From: Priapulus caudatus
Taxonomy: Eukaryota; Priapulida; Priapulimorpha; Priapulimorphida; Priapulidae
Assembly: GCF_000485595.1 (NCBI RefSeq)
Contig: NW_014577243.1
Location: 352,881-416,880, forward strand
Direction: 5' to 3'
Length of the DNA: 64,000 nucleotides
The notes beneath the pieces were generated by a model that was not told the DNA's origin, did no database searches, and saw nothing but the letters and a program-made list of their open reading frames with translations. Below, piece by piece: positions 34,830 to 46,029 of the stretch. Numbering within the stretch: the first letter of the stretch is position 1; each line of letters starts with the position of its first letter. A program made the position numbers and the translations under genes.

Positions 34830-35246
34830 TAGTGGATGAGAATGTTGTGAAAGCAGATAGCTTACAGCAATTTGTGAAAGATAATCTCCAGTTTATGATT
34901 GTAGTGGATGAGTTAACCTTCAGTGTTAATAGCATCAGGCTCTAAGACAGTAATTTGTGTTTGAGCAAATAGTCCAAAGTTGATGATATTGCGTTAATTA
35001 TTCGTGTAATTTTGTGTGAAACCAGTATCAATGGTTATCCAGTGAGTGACTATAAGGAAGCTGATTCAGTTAACATCCACCAGGAAGGAGATGTAATGTA
35101 TTGTTTCATTATATTAATATTGCCCATACTAGATGGGGCTAGTTGTTCTCCCCTCTGAGGGACCAGAGTAATGATGCGACCGCATTGTCCGTTGTATTGG
35201 TTATACTTGTGTTTATTTCACAATAAATCTATGTGAATACATCACA
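34830..35246 (+). mobile_element. 3' end of Ty3 copy C with LTR
   Basis: Continues copy C after the 3.3 kb block. It matches 28840-29097 of copy B and then the full LTR. The purine-rich CACCAGGAAGGAGA lies just before the LTR start. Confidence 0.82.
35092..35246 (+). repeat. 3' LTR of Ty3 copy C (155 bp)
   Basis: Starts TGTAATGTATTG and ends GAATACATCACA. It is closely similar to 24544-24699, with scattered differences such as GATGGGGCTAG against GATGGCGCTAG. Confidence 0.85.
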
Positions 35247-36225
35247 GAATGATGGCGTGATTCTACCTCAGGACACTCGCAAGGCAAGTATCTCTCTTGC
35301 ATTGTCTGCATGAGTTACATAGTCGTGCGATGTGATTGTTATAACCGCCTTCCTTTATAACTCGGTCTTCAAATAAATTTGCATTTAGAACAACTGACCT
35401 AGCTATCTGCCCGGACTGAATGACAGGGATGTGTAGCTAGTCGTTGTCTGATTTTATGTCATAACAATAGCGTCAGAGATCTAAGACATGTTCAGTAGGT
35501 GTGTGAAATTCGTCCCTTGTCAATTCATTTCATTAAACTGCACACGCTCACTTTGTGTCTTCCATTGCTTTAGGTGGTTGCGCATCGTCTGGATATCTTT
35601 GCGTCGCAGAAACGACTGCACAGCGAGGACAACATAAACTATCCCGTCTATAGATTATAGATGAGATACAGCAGACAGGGTGTATAACCATGGAGGCAGC
35701 AGATGAGAGGGAGAGTAATTCACAAGAGGGGTGCAGGTTGATTATAGCTGTTCAGATTTATTGTCACATTTGTTTCCTGTTCTTGCTAAATAAATATGAA
35801 TGCTAATATTAATTTATGACAATTTTATACAAATGTATAATTTTGATAAAAATACATGAATGATTTCTTATAGAGTTACATAATTAAGCAATGAAGTTTT
35901 TAATGCTCTTGTAGCTAATATTCGTCTACGTAGTCCCTACATTAGTGAAAAAAAGTAAAATAAACTGAATGTCATTTGCTAAATTGGTTGTACATGTATT
36001 GAATTGATTATCGTTCTCCCCACCAAGGGTCATTCACTCATTTCACAATCCTATTAACAAATTTAATACAGAAAATATAATATTCGTTATATTATTATTT
36101 CATATATCCTGAGATGATTACTTTGGACATTATATCTCAGTTAACAAGATTTTTCTTACAAATGTAAAAATATTAAAAATATCGCAACAAATCAAGTAAT
36201 ATATTAAGGCATTTACATACATATT

Positions 36226-36270
36226 ATCAGGAGTGAATAATAATAGAATCTATTATTATTCACTCCTGAT
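36226..36270. repeat. Perfect 21-bp inverted repeat with 3-bp loop
   Basis: Arm ATCAGGAGTGAATAATAATA(G) at 36226-36246 pairs exactly with 36250-36270. It could be a short foldback element or a terminator-like hairpin. Confidence 0.75.
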
Positions 36271-37222
36271 ATTATGTAATTGTATTTAATTGTCAATTAA
36301 AATATATTGCAGTAACCAATTTTAAAAGTCGACCACCATTCTTCACACAATGTACACAAAATGTGTCACCAGAAATTCCTTCCAATCCATCAGGGGTGGA
36401 AATCCAGGGGGGGGGACAGGGAATTTTCAGAGGGGGGACATCATATCAAATGTCCCCCCGCCACGATTTTGGATCACCATGATTTTGTGTGTAAGTTTGT
36501 GTGTGTGTGTGTGTTTGTGAAGTGAGAACCTTTTTATTGTGTGTGATAGTGCGTCAACGATTGGCTTCTTTCCCTTTTTTTTCTTTTTTTTGCCAGCTTT
36601 CATTTCATTCAAGTGCATTTGAGAGCATAATAATGATCATGCACAACTTGAGAAAAATGTGTCTTGATAAATTTAGTACCGTTTCTTTTTTAACACGTTT
36701 TTTTTCTTATATTAAATAATTCTTATGCAGAAATCATCAAGAGAAAGTATGTTTATGAAAGTTTAGGAGATATCACTCACATTAGACACCGATTCAAGGA
36801 TTAAGCTGGGAACACGAGCTATATTCACGCAAAGAGGACACTGAGTAACTGAGCATCGGTTTTAATAATGTAATTTTCATTGCAAATTGATGATAACTGA
36901 ATATTTAACTTCATTATTACATGGTTATTTCTACTTACATTATGGGGCTTACACAAATCTCAGACACACAGACACAGAACAGAGATACACAGAACAACAC
37001 GAAATTGAAACCTGTTGAAACAAAACGAAATACAAACAGAACGAAAACAAAACAGCGCCCCCTATTTTCAGGCAAATGCTTACCTTTTTTGTGTTTTTTT
37101 GTCTTTTTTAAGACCGAACAAACGGTTTTCAATTGAGTATAGTTTAGAACCCGTCCCGTGTACTCATCGATCTCTTCTGTAAATTTGGCGCTATTTGGAT
37201 CCAAACTGACGGAGCCTTTCAT

Positions 37223-37263
37223 TAACATACATACATACATACATACATACATACATACATACA
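37223..37263. repeat. (CATA)n microsatellite
   Basis: About ten ACATAC/CATA units in a row. It ends about 30 bp before the duplicated CARD exon. Confidence 0.9.
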
Positions 37264-37293
37264 ACATTCGCCAAATTATAGTAAGATACTTGC

Positions 37294-37425
37294 CTGGATC
37301 AGGTCCACGTGGTATTGCAGGAACATCTCACTTGCTTCCAACTCTACCATGACGGGCTCCACGTGTAAGTCATTACAGAATGCTACAAGATTCTTGGTAA
37401 GTATCTTTCTATGGGCAGGATCCAT
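37294..37425 (-). pseudogene. Duplicated first exon of the CARD caspase
   Basis: Encodes the same 44-residue first half of a CARD as the caspase exon at 41320-41451, starting MDPAHRKILTKNL. It differs at four residues and keeps the same CAG|GCAAGT donor. It lies 3' of the last caspase exon (38414) and in the same orientation. No second CARD exon or protease exons follow on its 3' side within 2 kb, so it is an orphan exon or the start of a lost tandem paralogue. As in the main copy, its start codon is followed after CCCA by a truncated BEL LTR. Confidence 0.85.
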
Positions 37426-37429
37426 CCCA

Positions 37430-38105
37430 GTAGGCGCATTTCCATGCCTGGCCACTGTAATGTCAGTTTTCATAGTTATCACCAGGTGGCTGCACCTTCC
37501 GGCATTTTACTGTTTGGGACTGTATGGATTCTTGTGATTTGAGAACTGATTTCCTGTTAGTAATTTTCGGTTTATACGTTGTTATCTAGTTGTATTTCTA
37601 GTTTACGTGACCAATATCGATGTGACCAAGAGAGAAGTGAACTAAATGTAAAGAGGAGGTGATCATGTGATCCGAATAAAACTATCGTTTTGACTGGACT
37701 TGACCGACTTCCTAAGTCTCTCGATGGGTGCCGAAAACAGTAAACTCTAAGGTTGAACATCTCTCGACGTTCAGCAAGTCAAGACGTAAGAACTCTTAAG
37801 GACTCTTGTTAAAAAGGTAAAACATTGACATTAAAACCAGAAAGATGTCAGAACTCGATGACGGTAACGGGCCAAACCTGGCTGAGGTTCCAGACCTCCA
37901 GGGGACCGATGATACGGAAGTCGGACAGGCCACCACCGAGATAAAGTTGCCCGGTGCCGTAGGCGGGAATCCAGAGCCCGACGGTAAACGGAAGCAGGTG
38001 TTAACAGAAAAAGGGGCAGAGTACTTCAAGGAGGTGAAGTTGGCCAATCGTAATACCTGCAGCACAGCACGCGAGCTAATGCAGGGACAGACTGAACCCG
38101 CAGTC
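37430..38105 (+). repeat. Second copy of BEL-1 5' region (LTR end plus gag start)
   Basis: Matches 41456-42080 closely. It holds the last ~300 bp of the LTR (37430-37739), the leader, and a gag start codon at 37845 giving MSELDDGNGPNLAEVPD. After about 38105 similarity fades. Together with 37294-37425 it forms one duplicated block of about 0.8 kb. Confidence 0.82.
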
Positions 38106-38413
38106 GAGATCCCACGCATGCGCGAACTGTATGGGGCATGGCTCCAGGCTTATGAGAGGCTCCAGGGAGGCCCCCAGACACCCCCTTCGCGTGCTCGCCA
38201 CTGGTGTCCCCCCACATTTCAAAATGGATTTGTGCGCCTGCAATCCATTACTTTTTTCTGCATCGTTTTACATCATTGCAATCATTTTCAGAACTCATTA
38301 CAAACTTCATCATCAAGAGTACGGTAAGAGACTTATCGTATTAACCTATTCTCTCTGAAAATCCTCATGTTATCATGAGCGATTGCGAAATTGCTGTATG
38401 TTGTGACGTTGCT

Positions 38414-41400
38414 TCAAGCTGTATTGCGATGAGTTGTCATCTGCTTGACTGTTCCCGTGGGGTTGAAGTAGAATGGCTTCCTCAGAGTGCTCTCAAACAT
38501 CGTCATCTGCTTGGCTCCATATCGTGTCTGATGTATTCTGGCAACCTCTTGGTTGACCTTCATACATAACAAAAAGCCAGCATGAAACACCGAATAACAC
38601 AAGGACATGATGTACGTTTCATAACAGCAGCTCGTTCTCACACGAAGTTGGTGGTTAGAGGCAAATAGGTGTTTACAAGATAAAAGCTTGGGGATATCTG
38701 TGCAGTTCTACCCTCTCTGCTACTGTTTAGCACTGACGTGTGGCATAACTGAACGTGGATGTTAGCATTGCCATGAGAACGTGCTCGTAGTCAGGGCAAC
38801 TTACCTTCGTCATGAGATCGTTGATGTTGTCTGTGCAGGCGTTCTTCATGAACACCTGAACGAGGGACTGTATAAACCATGAGCCCCTCTCCGGGTTTCT
38901 CCACGACAAGAAACCTGCAGTGTCAAACGCAATGCATGTGATGTGATGCAATGTGATGCAATGCATTGAGATAGAGAGAGCAACTATAGAGAGGGGGAGA
39001 TGGGGAGAGCAACTATAGAGAGAAGGGGATGGGGAGAGCAGCTATAACATAGAAAGTAAGAGATAGGGAGAGCCGCTATGGATAGGAGGAGATGGGGAGA
39101 GAAACTATAGAGATGATGAAATAAGGAGAGCAACTATAGATAGGAGGAGATGGGGAGAGTAACTATAGATAGGAGGAGATGGGGAGAGTAACTATAGAGA
39201 GGAGGAGATGGGGAGAGCAACTATAACATAGAAAGTAGGAGATGGGGAGAGCAGCTATGGATAGGAGGAGATGGGGAGAGTAACTATAGAGAGGAGATGG
39301 GGAGAGCAGCTATAGATAAATGGGAAGTGCAACTATAGAGAGAAGGAGATGGGGAGAGCAGCTATAGAGAAGAGGAGATGAGGAGATCAGCTATAACAGA
39401 AAGACCAGGTGATAAAACGAGCAGCAGCAAGAGTAGAGGTATGAGATATGCACACAAAACCTAGCAGGTCACACACCTGGCATCGTAGAACGAAACACGA
39501 TGTGGTCACCCATGTTTGGATCTCTCGGCTCCATCTCTGACATTTGTTTTTCCCAGGGGGGACTGTAGCCATCCGAGACATCAGACTTTGTCTGTGGGCT
39601 ACCGAAGTCAATATCTTCTGCAGCAAATTTCACGAGAACGTCACCGAAAAGAATTGCTAGATGAATACAAACTCATGCAATACAGACGTAGAAAACGACT
39701 CTATACGCATTCACATTATAAGACTGTCAAAACCATATTATGATGAGACCACAAATTAGATGCAGCTGCATTGTGACTTACAATATCATAAGCTCACGTT
39801 CATGAATTATGAAAAAAGACAACCTACCACCTCTACATGCCTGGATGATAAACAACTTTGGCTTGTCTTTGAGTGCTGGTGCTTGTTCTCCTGTCAAATA
39901 GAGACGTACATTGCTTACTACAAAGCGTAACTAATTATGCATTGTCTGTCCTTTCCAATAAAACTGATAATTTGCACAATTTACAAAAGACTTGAACATG
40001 CAATAGGTTATCACACCTGAAATATTGTCTAGCTCTGAGGTAAAATCTGATCTAAGCAATTATTGACATCAACTGATTTGAAATAACAACCTAGCTAAGA
40101 AATTAATGCGACAGACCTGCTGAAGCAAAACGTAATGCGATCTAATCACAAGATATAAATAACATAAAACATGATCGGAAATCATATTATCTATTGATTA
40201 ACATCAATTGACTTCAGTCTCGTTTCCCACGAGATACGAGACATTCGCGTGTCCGAGAATGCCAAAGGGCCGCCGTACTTCCGAACATCCTCAGCAGCTT
40301 ATTGAAGTTGAGCGTGGGGCCACCTGCGGGCCTCCCGTCGACGCCGTGTATCTCGTCGCCATTGCGCCACGTGCCGTGGCTGAGGACGACGATGACGGCG
40401 CAGTCTCTGTGGTCGTGGCGCGCAGCGAAGAACTCCAGCTCTTCTCTCATCTGCGCGACGGTGAGGTCCTTCTTCTCCGGCAGCACCTCGAATCCGAGAC
40501 CCTCAAAGAGCAAGCGCGCGTTGCGCGAGTCGATGTCCGTGCCCCGCCGCTCGCGGAGCCGCTCGAATGCTCTGTTGTTTACGATCAAGCACAGTCCGCT
40601 TGGGGAACTCTCCATGCGGTACGCGTCAAGCGGGTCGTATGGGGCGGGCCGCCCAGGACGCACGTCAATGTCTATCAGGTTGGCGGGAGTGTCGCTCGGA
40701 AGATATTTTGCCGTGGAAGATGGCGCCGCGCGCTTGGCTGCTGGAGGCCTGCTCCGTAAGAATGGCACCGTGACATCTGGCTTCCTGCGAAATCGATGCA
40801 AGAGTTGAAGTTGTAAGGCAACTATTTTGATACATTTATAGTGTTCGGCATCTCACCATCATGCAGAGTTTGCAGTTTGCCTATGTTATAATTATAGGGT
40901 TCTATTTAGATAAAAACACAACGATGTAAATTACATACACATAGGGGGCCTACATCACACGATTTAATGTATGTTGTACAGTAAGTTATTTTGTTGTGCC
41001 ATAAACATATATATTGTCATGGAGGATGCGTCTGTTCGTGGCTACACATACAATAAGTTCGCTAGGTGCGTCTGGCATGTGTTCTGCAGCGCTCGGTGAA
41101 ATAAGTCAAACGCTTTAGGGCCACTCTGCTGAACCAGCTGCACGACCTTCCTCCGTTTATTGAACTCTACCTTCTCTGCCTGAAACATATAAGTGTTCAT
41201 TATTGATTTTAACCCTAAACCATACGTATATCGTTACCCCACAAATAAGTGTAAAGTGTACATGATGATCATGTGTGATGAGCCCACAATAAAGACACAG
41301 ATATTATAAGTATACTTGCCTGAATTATGTCCACGTGGTATTGCAGGAACATCCCACTTGCTTCCAACTCTACCATGACTAGCTCCACTTGTAAGTCATT

Positions 41401-41451
41401 ACAGAATGCTACAAGATTCTTGGTAAGTATCTTTCTATGGGCAGGATCCAT
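38414..41451 (-). CDS. CARD-domain initiator-type caspase, seven exons
   Basis: Cysteine protease of the apoptosis pathway, cytosolic, recruited through CARD to an adaptor such as Apaf-1. Coding exons are 41320-41451, 41052-41179, 40279-40784, 39828-39890, 39477-39617, 38805-38914 and 38414-38557; total 1224 bp, 407 residues. CARD: residues about 1-88, split by an intron after residue 44. p20: about 148-276, with GTDIDSRNARLLFEGLGF, catalytic His223 (VVLSHG) and Cys274 (QACRG). The inter-subunit linker contains KSDVSDG, a likely cleavage site after Asp292. p10 has FRSTMPGFLSWRN and ends after KPFYFNPTG. All exon phases agree. The first intron has a GC donor (CAG|GCAAGT). The layout is nearest to caspase-9/-2 and CED-3 types, but I cannot choose between them. 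BEL-1 lies 4 bp upstream of the ATG. Confidence 0.9.
38970..39400. repeat. Minisatellite in a caspase intron, unit about 31 bp
   Basis: More than ten diverged units of the type GAGAGCAACTATAGAGAGGA plus GGAGATGGGGA fill most of the intron between exons 5 and 6 (38915-39476). The strand bias is strongly purine-rich. Confidence 0.85.
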
Positions 41452-41455
41452 CCCA

Positions 41456-41751
41456 GTAGGCGCATTTCCATGCCTGGCCACTGTAATGTCAGTTCTCGTA
41501 GTTATCACCAGGTGGCTGCACCTTCCAGCATTTTACTGTTTGGGACTGTATGGATTCTTGCGATTTGAGAACTGATTTCCTGTTAGTAATTTTCGGTTTA
41601 TACGTTGTTATCTAGTTGTATTTCTAGTTTACGTGACCAAGAGAGAAGTGAACTAAATGTAAAGAGGAGGTGATCATGTGATCTGAATAAAACTATCGTT
41701 TTGACTGGACTTGACCGACTTCCTAAGTCTTTCTCGACGGGTGCCGTAACA
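41456..41751 (+). repeat. BEL-1 5' LTR, only the last ~300 bp
   Basis: GTAGGCGCATTTCC to GTGCCGTAACA matches 48583-48883. The first ~460 bp of the 3' LTR (48122-48582) have no counterpart here, so either this LTR lost its 5' part or the true LTR is only about 300 bp. Confidence 0.8.
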
Positions 41752-41856
41752 GTAAACTCTAAGGTTGAACATCTCTCGACGTTCAGCAAGTCAAGACGTA
41801 AGAACTCTTAAGGACTCTTGATAAAAAGGTAAAACATTGACATAAAAACCAGAAAG

Positions 41857-43447
41857 ATGTCAGAACTCGATGACGGTAACGAGCCGAACCTGGCTGAGGT
41901 TCCAGACCCCCAGGGGACCGATGATACGGAAGTCGGACAGCCCACCACAGAGGTAAAGTTGCCTGGTGCCGTAGGCGGGAATCCAGAGCCCAACGGTAAA
42001 CGGAAGCAGGTGTTAACAGAAAAAGGGGCAGATTACTTCAAGGAAGTGAAGTTGGCCAATCGTAATGCCTGCAGCACAGCACGCCGAGTATGCAGGCCAC
42101 AGACCTGGAACCCGCCAGTCGATCTCACCCGCGTATCCATGGCGAAATGTATGGGGGCAGGGCTCCAGCTTCTATTGGGAGCGGCGCTCGCTGGTGCGCT
42201 CACCAGAATACGAGGAAGTTGCTCCATGCAATTGGCAACGGGCTGGATGACGACCATCGCACAAGGAGAGAACCCTATATTATAGCGGCCTTGTAAGCAA
42301 GGGCCTGATCGTGGTTCGGGCTACTCGCGATACGTGGTTCTCCACGGAGGAGGATAGGCACAGTTCTCGCGGATTAGATCTAGCAGTCGATCAGGACTCT
42401 CGGCTGGCGTAACTATCATGGCAGGATGACGGAGAGATTCAGCGCGACGCGAGTTCATAGGCCGGCGCGCCTTCAGGAACAGGCAGAGCTGAGAGGCCAA
42501 GTTGGCGCTCGAGCTCAAGGAGGAGATAATGCAGGGGTAAGGAAGCAGTTAAGTCTCAGTTGACGCTGGTGCAGGTGTGATAGATAGGGATGGAAATTAA
42601 CGAGCGTGGTGACTTTGAACCCGACCACCTTAGCAACAACGTTAATGTTATGCCTACCCTCGAGGAGACGGCCGCAGCTAGGACCGCTCACTTTGTGGCC
42701 AACAGTGGTCAACACGCCATAACTCGAAGACAGGCTCAGACAGCACCTGTTGTAGTCCAGCCTCCCCAGACACTATCTCCTGATGCTCAGCCATACGTCC
42801 CAGCACCGGACCTGGGTTCCATCACCAAGGAACTTAGGAAACCACAGATAGAACTCCAGAAGTTCGGAGGAGACCCGATGGAATATCCACGTTTCCTTCA
42901 GCAGTTCAAGACGAGAATAGTTGCGTACACAGACTCTGACGATGAGAGACTTAGCTACTTGGAACAGTACACCACTGCGGACGCTCACAAGATAGTAAAA
43001 GGGTACTCACACCTAGAGAGTACGGTAGGTTATAAAGCCGCCATAGACGAATTGAAGACTAGATATGGCGACCCGGAAGTCGTTGCAGCAGCCTACATAA
43101 AGAGGGCATTGTACTGGCCAGTCATAAAGCCGGACAACGCTAAGGCCCTGGATAACTTTGCAGTGTTTTTGATGGAGTGTCAACACGCGGTGGGTAGTGT
43201 TCAAGCCGGCCAAGTGCTGGAGTATGCTGACCATATACGGCAGCTTCTCAAGAAGCTCCCCTTCTATCTGCACGATAGGTGGGGGACCATCGTTCAGAGA
43301 ACAAGAGACTCCGAGCGCGTTGTTCAGTTCAAGCACTTGATGGACTTCGTCCGTGGGGAAGCTAAAAAAAGCCACGGACCCTCTATACAGGAGGGACGTT
43401 CTGTCTGCCGACAACAGAAAGACAGCCGGTGGAAAACAGTTGTATAG
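41857..43447 (+). pseudogene. BEL-1 gag
   Basis: Start codon at 41857 (MSELDDGNEPNLAEVPD). The frame is lost near 42075 and a poorly conserved stretch follows. The main gag frame is 42590-43447, with KFGGDPMEYPRFLQQFK, ERLSYLEQYTTADAHKIV and LYWPVIKPDNAKALDNF, as in DUF1759-type BEL gag proteins. The frame changes again near 43400. Confidence 0.8.
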
Positions 43448-44405
43448 TAAAGCAAAAAGCGGCATGCGTAGCCTGGCTAGCAGCGCCGAGAATGGTGGTT
43501 CTGACCGCCCCACTCAGGGGTTGACAGAGACCAACTGGAGGAGAGCAAAGAAATTCGCCTTTGAAGCTCTATGCGGATTCTGCAAGGACGCTAACCATGC
43601 CATGAATCAGTGCGAGAACTTTATAGCTAAGCCAGCTAACGAGAGATCAGAGTTCGTCAAGGCAAATAGACTCTGTTTCGGCTGTTTGAAGCTGGGACAC
43701 AGGAAACGAGAATGTAGAGGACGAGAGGCCTGTAAGAAGTGCGGAGACAAGCATCCCACTTTATTACACGACGAGCGTCGAGTAAGGCCACCATCGCCAC
43801 CACAAGGTAAACCTAACAATACCTGGGCTACCGGCACAGCCAACGAGGCACTATGTTCTATGGGAGCCGGAGACGCCGGAGAGTGTACAATGGCCATTGT
43901 ACCAGTCTTGGTCCAAACTCGGAGCAACACCACTGTGGAGACATATGCTTTTCTCGACACTGGCAGTAATGTCAGTTTCTGCAATAAGCTCGCAAAGCAG
44001 TTGGGCGTGACAGGACAAAAAAGGACAATTATCCTCGACACCATGGGAACGCCACACTGCATGACAACTCGCCGGATTAGCGATCTGGAGATCAGTGACT
44101 TGGACGGCAGTGACCATGTTCGCTTGCCGCCACTTTATACAAGAAGAGGATTCTGGCGACACAGCGACACATTCCAACCCAGCACGATATTGAGATGGGA
44201 CCATCTACGAGGGATCACGTTACGCACGTTAGATGCAGATATCGGTCTGCTGATAGGGAACAACGTGCCGGATGCTTACACCCCTCAGTTAATCAAGACA
44301 GGACCTCGTGGTAGTCCTTATGTAGCTAAGACTATTAGGCTGGATCCTGTGGAACATGATAAGAGACCAAGACTGTGTACAAGGACAGTCGGCCACCACT
44401 GCTAG
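43353..44405 (+). pseudogene. BEL-1 zinc knuckles and aspartic protease
   Basis: Zinc knuckles CGFCKDANHAMNQC, CFGCLKLGHRKREC and CKKCGDKH precede the DUF1758-type protease with AFLDTGSNVSFCN and DIGLLIGNNVPDAY. It breaks off near 44390 before the RT. Confidence 0.82.
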
Positions 44406-46029
44406 GGTAGAGGTGATGGCTGTGGAGGCGCTTGAGCAGAACGGAAAATTGGAACGTCTCGTCAGAAACGCGATCGACATGGACTTCCCTGAACGTGGTG
44501 TCGACTCCAAGAGAGAATCTTCAGTGGAGGATAAACAGTTCAAGGTGATAGCAGAGCAGTCGATGGAACGTAAAGATGGTCACTACAACTTGGATCTCCC
44601 TTTCCGCAGCAAAGAGGTCAGACTACCTGACAATCGCGGCCAAGCCTTGAATCGCACGTTATCACTGCGCAGGAAGCTGGTGAAAAACCCGGACTTTCAC
44701 AGAGACTATTCGAGCTACATGAGTAACCTCATTGAGAAGCGTTATGCCGATAGGGTTCAGGCCGAACCCCACGACCCGGACGCGAGGGGACAAAATGGTA
44801 TATCCCACATCACGGTATATACAACCCGAGCAAGCCTGGGAAAATCCGCGTGGTTTTCTACTGTTCCGCAAAGGTGATGAAGCTATCCTTGAATGACACA
44901 CTGATCCCAGGACCGAGTGGTATCCTGACCAACAGCATTGTGGCAGTGTTGTTGCGTTTCCGTCAACAGCCAATCGGCATAATGGGAGACATAGAAGGAA
45001 TGTTCAATCAAGTAGGAGTCAGTGAGCGGCATAGACTGTATGCGGTTCTTCTGGTACCCAGACGGCGAGCTCTCCAGGGAGCCCTGCGTCTACAAGATGA
45101 AGACGCATCCGTTCGGAGCGGTAATAAGCCCGGCCATAGCAGCTACCGCCTTACGGCAGTGGGCTCTAGATAGTAAGGACGACTTTCCGAAGACTCCTCC
45201 TCCTCCTTCCTCCATCCTTAACAGTTTCTATGTGGATGATCTGCTGAAATCCATGGAGGAGAAAACGGCTGCAGTGGAGCTGAGAAAGGACATCACATCT
45301 GTTTGCAGTCATGGAGGCTTCCGGCTACACAAGTGGGTCACCAACAGTAAGTCCGTCGCAGATTCGATTCCACCATCTGAAAGAGCTAGCCAAAAGCCAG
45401 TGGTCATCGGCAGTGATCATAGTACTCAACAGGCCGAACGTGCCTTGGGAATCTACTGGGACGCGGTGGAAGACACCTTCGGCTTCAAGTTATGCATACG
45501 TGAGAAAGAAGCCACTAAGCGGGGAATTCTCTCGGTGATAAGCAGCGTCTTCGACCCGCTTGGGCTGGCCGGACCGTTCATCTTACCTGCCAGAGTGTTG
45601 CTCCAGGAACTCTGTAAGAAAGGGCTGCCCTGGGATGAAGAGATCGACGAGGAGGAAAAGAAGCAGTGGTATCGCTGGTTCACGGAGATCCAGCAGTTGG
45701 AGCACATCTCGGTACCGAGGAGCCTGCGGCCTGAGACATTTGCAGTAATCGATTCTTGCCAGCTTAACGCATTCGCTGACGAATCAGACCAGGGATACGG
45801 GATCGCAGTCTTTGTGCGTCTGCAGAGCACCGATGGTCAGGTGCACTGCTCGTTGCTGTTTGGAAAGTCGAGAGTCGCTCCACTCAAGAAGGTAACCACA
45901 CCAAGAATGGAACTCACAGCGGCCAGTGTTGCCGTGAAATTCGTCGCCATGATAACCGAGGACATGGAGTACAACTTCAATAGAACTGTGTATTGGACTG
46001 ATAGTCTCGGTGCTACGCTACATAGCTAA
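44406..46029 (+). pseudogene. BEL-1 reverse transcriptase and RNase H start
   Basis: The RT lead-in (FPERGVDSKRESSVEDKQF, 44470-44600) is followed by a small deletion near 44860, by RFRQQPIGIMGDIEGMFNQV (44950-45020) and, after a frame change, by HPFGAVISPAIAATALRQWA and the catalytic NSFYVDDLLKSM (45022-46029). The RNase H start NAFADESDQGYG and YWTDSL follow. A one-base change near 46012 ends this frame. Confidence 0.85.

Larger units (their letters stand above)
35247..37270. other. AT-rich region, no gene established
   Basis: Contains a 21-bp inverted repeat (36226-36270), a G-rich stretch near 36384-36456, short GT and CATA repeats and poly-T runs. A single exon-like stretch on the minus strand (35552-35615) has acceptor and donor signals, but I could not assign it to a protein. 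Confidence 0.4.

Noticed and set aside
36384-36456. CAGGGGTGGAAATCC start as a hAT-like terminal repeat
   Set aside because: No matching inverted end or target duplication was found nearby.
37276-37482. 68-residue minus-strand frame read as a separate small gene
   Set aside because: Its central 44 residues are the duplicated CARD exon; the rest is intron and antisense LTR.
38970-39400. Regularly spaced repeat resembling a CRISPR array
   Set aside because: Units follow directly without unique spacers, and the DNA is eukaryotic with spliced genes. It is a minisatellite.
40208-40808. Long plus-strand open frames (183 and 168 residues) over the caspase p20 exon
   Set aside because: They are antisense shadows of the GC-rich caspase exon 40279-40784, which has conserved motifs and matching splice phases.
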